Below, piece after piece: positions 58,512 through 64,000 of a DNA stretch of 64,000 bases. The stretch's first letter is position 1. Each line of letters begins with the position of its first letter. The position numbers and the translations under genes were made by a program. The stretch lies in NCBI GenBank assembly GCA_036250195.1, contig JAVHZZ010000006.1, positions 186,495,850 to 186,559,849 on the forward strand, given 5' to 3'. The notes beneath the pieces are model-generated. The model did no database searches, was not told the DNA's origin, and was given only the letters and a program-made list of their open reading frames with translations. The DNA is from Mixophyes australis (taxonomy: Eukaryota > Chordata > Amphibia > Anura > Limnodynastidae).

Positions 58512-59817
58512 CCATAACAAAATTACTTCTGAACATAATAGATAACAGACAGTAGTGGAACTACCACCTTAGCAGAAACAGGGCTTCATTGTGCTTGCTC
58601 TGTGATTCCAATTAATCACAGACAGTAGCATAACTACCACCATTGCAGGGTGTGTGGCAGATACAAACTCGCTCTTCTACATACCCTGCAACAACAGTAG
58701 CTCTGCCACTGCGTCTATTGCAAATTCACTTCTTCATTATTTTTACTGGGGAAACATATTTTATTAAAGGCCAAGTTGCAAAGAAAGAAAAAAAATTAAA
58801 TTAAAAATGAATAAAAATTAAAAGGAAAAAGTAAATAACATAAATAAAATCATAAAACCATTTTGTGTATCCTGTCCCCAGACAACTGTTGCCCTACGTA
58901 TGTGCTTAAGTTGTCTATGACAAATATCCTGTCTGTGGAAATCATTAATTAATGTGTACAGTATCAACATTCAGAATATGTGATGTTTTTAGTTTTCTTA
59001 TTAGTGTGAAGTCCTTTTAACATTTTAAATGTTGTCCCTAACATTTATAACACACATACAAACATTACACACTTATAGCTGTAGCATAGTTTGAAGCCAA
59101 GTCATGGATTATCTGAATAGGGAAAACAGAGTTCTGATTTTGTGATTTTTTTGTGATTCAGCAATTACTGAAATGTATTATTTTTAAACAAACTGGATAT
59201 TGTTATTAAGTTTCTATCTCCCAACTAGAAGTTAATTTCCACCCAGAGGTGTGGAGGAGGTGAGTGATTTCTGAGACTCATAGCATGTCTAGGCAGGTCC
59301 ATTCCCTATTGGCCCTGCTAAACATTCCCATAAAAAAGTTGGCACATGCTTGTACGAGTAGTGTAAATGTTACAGAAGCTTCTAAAAGGAAAAAAAAAAG
59401 GATTTTTGCAAATCTAAGGCTTGCGACCCCTTTTGCCAGGAAAGATAGAACAGGGACGGGCAAGCATTAGTTGTGTACAGTAAGGGCATGTTCATGTAAA
59501 TGTAGCACGCCTCCTGGAGATGCGACCTAATGAGAATTTCGGGTACTGGAGAACTGGTGTAAAGATATTGGATGATGATGTTGACACCTAGCACTATCTA
59601 GTTGCTTCTGTTTGGCTGATTGTCTATTGACCCCTCCAGCTGATAGTACTTCATTCTTTAGTTTTGTGGCTATATTATATTATATTGTGTTTTTGGCCAT
59701 CTATTAGGATTACTCTGTCATTTCCATTTGGACTACTGCAGTAAAGAAGATTCCCATAAGCGGGGTGTTTGTATTTCATTACAGTTTATATGGAAAATGC
59801 AGCTTTTATATTAATTA
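58512..59817. other. Intergenic, AT-rich, no gene seen
   Basis: No repeat ends or exon recognised; poly(A)/T-rich near 58780-58860. Confidence 0.4.
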
Positions 59818-60465
59818 TGTAACCCCCTGTCCCAGTGTGTAGTAGTGTGAGGTGTACAGGTTAGGCTGTGCGTCTCCCTCTCCAGCACTGGCTAGCTAAT
59901 GGGCATGGGCAGGATGCTCCCCGCACATGCAGGTATATTATTACAAAGTCTCTTTGTAGTTGGTGGTGATGTAATTTAGTGGTGCAGTGCAATTAGATGT
60001 TTCAATAATTTGGGCACCAGACCATCTCTATATGGCAAAATATAACATCTTTATTTACACGCCTTTTTCACTCCAGCACATTCTTAAAAACTGTAATAAT
60101 ACTGCAATAATAAATTAAATATATACAGTTCCTATATACACCTCCTGTCCACTCCTGCACAAGTGCTTAACGGATACATGGATCTTCTCATCTGCCTCAA
60201 ACCACCATTAATCTCCTCGCAACTCCAGCTGTCACTTCCCTCACTCACAAGCTGCTGTTTTCTTCATTAGACCCTTGTCACTTTCCTTGTCTCCAGTTTC
60301 ATGTCTCTCACTGATCTCCACACATCTAACCAGCCTCTCACTCTCCTCATCATCATCAGCAGTTATTTATATAGCGCCACTGATTCCGCAGCGCTGTACA
60401 GAGAACTCACTCACAGAAGTCTCTGCCCCATTGAAGCTTATGGTCTAAATTCCGTAACACACACA

Positions 60466-60517
<52 letters not shown>

Positions 60518-60792
60518 CTAAGGTCAATTTTAATAGCAGCCAATTAACCTATCAGTATGTTTTTGGGGTGTGGGACGAAACCGGAGCACCCAGAGGAAAC
60601 CCACGCAAAGGCGGGGAGAACATAAAAACGCCACACAGATAAGGCCATGGTTGGGAATTCAACTTATGACCCCAGCGCTGTGAGGCAGAAGTGCTAACCA
60701 CTACGCCACCGTGCTGCCTCCTGTCTCTTCTCTCTCCAGCCTGGGGGTCCTACCCCTCTTCCAACATGCTGTGCTTTGTGGCAGTTGTTACA
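59818..60792 (-). mobile_element. Probable solo LTR, minus orientation, with nested (GAT)n repeat
   Basis: Minus-strand start TGTAACAACTGCC and end GGGACAGGGGGTTACA (TG..CA). TGTATATAGG (about 60140-60131) would be the TATA box and AATAAA lies 80 bp downstream (60055-60050). No primer site follows the end and no clear duplication flanks it. The (GAT)n-tailed repeat at 60344-60719 is inserted in the U3 part. Confidence 0.5.
60344..60719 (-). repeat. (GAT)n-tailed interspersed repeat, copy 3
   Basis: CTCATCATCATCAGCAGTTA, then TATAGCGCCACTGATTCCGC, through to CTACGCCACCGTGCTGCC. Best-preserved copy. It holds an expanded (CA)n (60461-60500) followed by (GA)n in the spot where the others have a short (AC)n. 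Confidence 0.85.
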
Positions 60793-61342
60793 CTTCCCCT
60801 CTGTTAGCATTAATGGGGTACCCCCTTGTGGTGGAGATCCTCCTATGGACATGACACTAAGGGCTGAAATAAATAATTGTGTCCTCGAGGCATGAGCTGC
60901 ACACCCCCTTCACTAGCAAAGGACCTGGGACCTCCCTCCTATCTCCTGGCTTACAAGATGTCTTCCACCAACTGTCACACTGCTTCTCCACACAGGTTCT
61001 TATACTCTCCTACCAGCCTTGTTGCTAAGCAACCATCCTGCTTTGTCTCCTCTGGGTCCTAGTGCCGAGCCACACACTCAGCCACTGGGAGGCATCAATA
61101 ACAACACCAGAGGAGGTGTCAGAATTAATAACACAGTCATGACACTATTCTCTCCTGTGTATATGACAGTTCATTACATTATATGTGTACAAATGCTACT
61201 TAGGCATTTACTGCTACCACTGTCAAGGCACATCTCTGCACTATTATGGGCCTTAGTTTATGCATTTATATGTCTAATTCAGAAATACTGCTGGTTTTGA
61301 GATGGATGTATCCTGAGATACATGCGACTCAACTCGTTTGTT
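60793..61342. other. Intergenic, no gene seen
   Basis: Pyrimidine-rich sequence that may be more retroelement debris; no termini recognised. Confidence 0.35.
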
Positions 61343-61350
61343 CTTTACAC

Positions 61351-61537
61351 CATAATTGCCGACTTGAGGTCATGTGACAGGTGTATTAAGGGCCCTGTCT
61401 CCTGCTAGGAAATGGCCAAATTAATGGGATTGACTAGCAGGTGTAGGGCTTAATGACGTAAATTAGCGTCATTAATCCTTGTCCCCACCACGGAATTCGT
61501 GAGCCTCCCAGAAATTCCGGAAAAGTAGGCAAGTATG
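61351..61537. mobile_element. CATACTTGCC-type hAT MITE, copy 3
   Basis: Left CATAATTGCCGACTTGAG and right AAGTAGGCAAGTATG. Flanks CTTTACAC (61343-61350) and CTTTACTC (61538-61545) differ once: an 8-bp duplication. Confidence 0.75.
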
Positions 61538-61556
61538 CTTTACTCGTACATATGCA

Positions 61557-61945
61557 AAATGCACCAATAAATAATACAGAGACCATCCTAGTGACTGCCA
61601 TACAATATAGAGAGCATCTATATGACCACCATAGAAGACAGAGAATATAATAATGAGTGCAGTAAAATACAGAGAGCATCCTAGTGTATGCCATACAACA
61701 CAGAGAACATTCTAGTTACTGCCAGAAAATACAGAGAGCATCCAAGTGCCCGTCATACAACACAGAGAACATCACAGAAGCTACCGTATAATAAAATACA
61801 GAGAGCATCCTAGTGACCGCCATACAATATAGAGAGAATTCTAGTTACTGTCATACAATACAGATAGCATCCAAATGCCTGCCATACAACACAGAGGGCA
61901 TCCTAGTGACCACAATACAATACAGAGAGCATCCAGGTGATGCCT
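61557..61945. repeat. ~33-bp minisatellite
   Basis: Roughly 12 units near TACAGAGAGCATCCTAGTGACCGCCATACAA. It keeps open frames over some length on both strands by periodicity alone. Confidence 0.85.
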
Positions 61946-63001
61946 ATTTAATGTATTGCACAGTGCACAATGGCATACCCAGTCTCTGCTCTTCAGCCTC
62001 TGCTCAGACTGCATTTTACACAGGTTTCCTCCACTCCCCCCATCACGGGAGGGATACACACCTGCTCATGGTTTACATATTCACACAGCTGCCTGTCCGA
62101 GATACATTTCCTGAACCCACCTCCTTTTCTCTCTACTCCAACTGCATGTCATCGCCTCCCCCTTCCTTCCACAACAATGTATCAGTCTCCAGGCCCCATT
62201 ATAGACAACAAGGAAGGAAAGACATAGTCCTATGTGCTGCAAACAGAGAGACAGAGATAGTGTTACTCTCCTTCCACCTCTACCTCCTCCCATCATCCTT
62301 CTCTTTCCTCATTTATACTCCTTCATCCTTCTCCCTCTTTCTTTCCTATCTCCTCTCTCCTGATATTGAATTGAATCATTCAGCCTAAATCACTTGAGGG
62401 TAGGTGTCTGGGTGCTGAGACCCGATTGAAGGAATGCGCGCTGAATCCCGAGCTCAGCACACATAGGCAGTGAGTGTGGGGGGTGGACTAAGCCCAAGGC
62501 TGATGTGCAGCACATGTAATAAAGTGGCTGGTCCATCCCAATCAACCCAGCCTGCTGCAAGGCAAAGAAATTAACATTTTTTTTTATTTTTTTTTAAACA
62601 CATCAAGTGGCCCTATGGTCCCATGAGCTGGTGGCCAACCGGGAAGACAACAGGTGAGGCCTATGGCCAGATGGGCAATGGAATAACAGTTACAATCTTG
62701 TACACACACTGAATAAACTTGCATATGATGTACCAATGATGACATAGGGTGTGTGGCTTCACACTGTGTAGTAAAAAGACATGGTTTATCTGGTTTAACC
62801 AACCATTTTCAATTTTATGAGACTAGACATTTTGCTAATCTCCGTTGTAAATCATAATCATCAACCTTTATACTGTGATGATCTCCTGTAAATGATATTG
62901 TTGTGACTACAGAGAAGTTATGTCATCTGAATGAGACAGTTGTTACATCATCACTTCACCATTCATTCATTTGGAAGATGAGAGTTGAAGTTCCTCTTCT
63001 G
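61946..63001. other. Intergenic, no gene seen
   Basis: Pyrimidine-rich block at 62030-62350; a plus-strand open frame there has low-complexity Ser/Leu/Pro composition and no recognisable domain. Confidence 0.4.
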
Positions 63002-63006
63002 GAGAT

Positions 63007-63708
63007 TGTTAGGAACCCCTCCAGCCAGTACAACAAAACCCGGAGTCTACTCCGAAAGTCTGGTGTTCACTGTTGCCCCTAGTGGTGGGGACAGAGTTGG
63101 CTGCAGACAAACGGAGGGTCGGGAGATGTGTACTGGCTGCGGAGAACCCAGGAATAGAGTGTTATGGCAGACAGCCGAAAACGTATCCAGAGAACAAGCC
63201 AAGGTCAGGGATCACTTGCAAGCAGGAATAGTCCGGAAACACGCCAAAGGTCAGGGTCACAAGAATTGTAGTGGAGTCCAGGGCACAGGCAAGATGAGTC
63301 GGGGTCACAGGCAAAGAGGCAAATCCAAGGTACAGGCAGGGGTCATACACGGCAAAGACAATCCAAAAGGTTTACACCAACAGCACAGAAGCAGGTAGCA
63401 AGCAGGAATCTGGAAGCTATAACCGGCAGGGAGGCTAAGCCTTATATACTGAGACTCTCCAATCAGGGCTTAGCCCTGTACTCACTTCCAGGTCCTAGCT
63501 AATTAATTACTGAAGGATTTAATCAGCCCACAGGCTGTGCAGCACTAGCGCATGCGCCCAGCTGTTTAGTGCTGCTGGGGCGTGCTAACAGAACGCTCTG
63601 CGTCCGACCGTTGCCCTGGCAATGGCCGGGCCGAGTACAGGAAGTGACGTCCCGGTCGTCATAGCGACGGCCGGGACGCGGGTGAGAGAGTCGCCGCGGC
63701 TCGTAACA
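63007..63708 (-). mobile_element. Intact solo Gypsy-type LTR, minus orientation
   Basis: Minus-strand start TGTTACGAGCCGCGGCG and end GGGGTTCCTAACA, 702 bp. Perfect 5-bp duplication GAGAT at 63002-63006 and 63709-63713. TATATAAGG at 63448-63440 is the TATA box; U3 is CpG-rich with CGTCCCGGCCGTCGC. No internal sequence: formed by recombination between two LTRs. CpG retention and the perfect duplication suggest it is young. Confidence 0.9.
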
Positions 63709-63713
63709 GAGAT

Positions 63714-64000
63714 ACACTACTTTATTTTTTTTAAGTAAAAATGTGCAGATTAATAGTTTCACAAATTTTTGGGGGTAACTGCATAACATTTCTTTGTTCC
63801 AGTTGCCACTTGGAAAATGCAAAATTGAAAAACTTTGCAGAGCTTGTTTTATGTTATCCCTCTGTGCAGGCTGTGATGAAACCAAGGCAGTTGTGTCTGT
63901 CACCTCTATGCCTAATTTCTGCCATATGTTTGGAACTGACTTGACCATGACTCCGATGACACTATATTCCACACCCACTGATGTCACACACATCTCTTGC
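63714..64000. other. Intergenic to window edge
   Basis: No gene or repeat recognised. Confidence 0.4.

Noticed and set aside
61813..62388. Plus-strand open frame of about 190 codons
   Set aside because: Runs through a 33-bp minisatellite and a pyrimidine-rich block; low complexity, no domain, no splice partners.
62985..63398. 137-codon plus-strand open frame
   Set aside because: Lies antisense within the solo LTR at 63007-63708 and has no recognisable domain.
1..64000. CRISPR arrays, operons, bacterial-type promoters, tRNA genes
   Set aside because: The DNA is spliced, repeat-rich eukaryotic sequence; tandem arrays are minisatellites without spacer logic, and no tRNA B-box with a cloverleaf context was seen.

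Overview
This is vertebrate nuclear DNA, most likely from a frog. Two things support that. The left end carries the first coding exons of a vertebrate plakoglobin gene (jup, gamma-catenin) on the minus strand. The rest is packed with repeats of the kind I associate with anuran genomes: hAT and Harbinger-like MITEs, Tc1-like elements, Ty3/Gypsy LTR elements, a Helitron, and a (GAT)n-tailed interspersed repeat. The frog assignment rests on recognising repeats and protein from memory; no search was run.

Positions 1-26.7 kb: jup, reading right to left. A non-coding exon 1 sits in a GC-rich promoter near 26.54-26.64 kb. A 21.7-kb first intron follows, then coding exons at 4789-4579, 2642-2389, 1803-1565 and 1045-844, all with GT/AG borders and compatible phases. 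They give the first 302 codons: the phosphodegron, the alpha-catenin-binding segment and the first armadillo repeats. The remaining exons lie off the left edge. Intron 1 holds a foldback MITE inside a hAT element (6.2-6.7 kb), a Harbinger-like element (11.4-11.9 kb), two TTAA-flanked elements, a Helitron remnant (22.2-22.8 kb) and a perfect 26-bp-arm hairpin (25.9 kb).

Positions 26.7-64 kb: no host gene could be supported. The stretch is layered transposon debris. From about 31.5 to 42.7 kb a decayed Ty3/Gypsy chromovirus-type element (gag, protease, RT/RNase H, integrase tail with chromodomain) is split by later insertions: a (GAT)n repeat, a 5S-rRNA-like segment, a solo LTR, MITEs and minisatellites. 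At 45.4-48.7 kb a second LTR element (zinc knuckle and protease remnant) has a Tc1-like element inside its LTR. At 53.1-55.3 kb another Tc1-like element sits inside a MITE. Solo LTRs lie at 32.4, 49.7, 59.8 and 63.0 kb, the last with a perfect 5-bp target duplication. hAT-type elements with perfect or near-perfect 8-bp duplications lie at 39.7, 44.6, 56.5, 58.2 and 61.4 kb.

The most useful observations are the nested insertions with readable target-site duplications, which give an order of events, and a few small structures that remain unexplained: the intron-1 hairpin, a 5S-like fragment, a ribozyme-like motif, a 10-residue-periodic minisatellite, and a possible upstream exon. I found no convincing new gene system.
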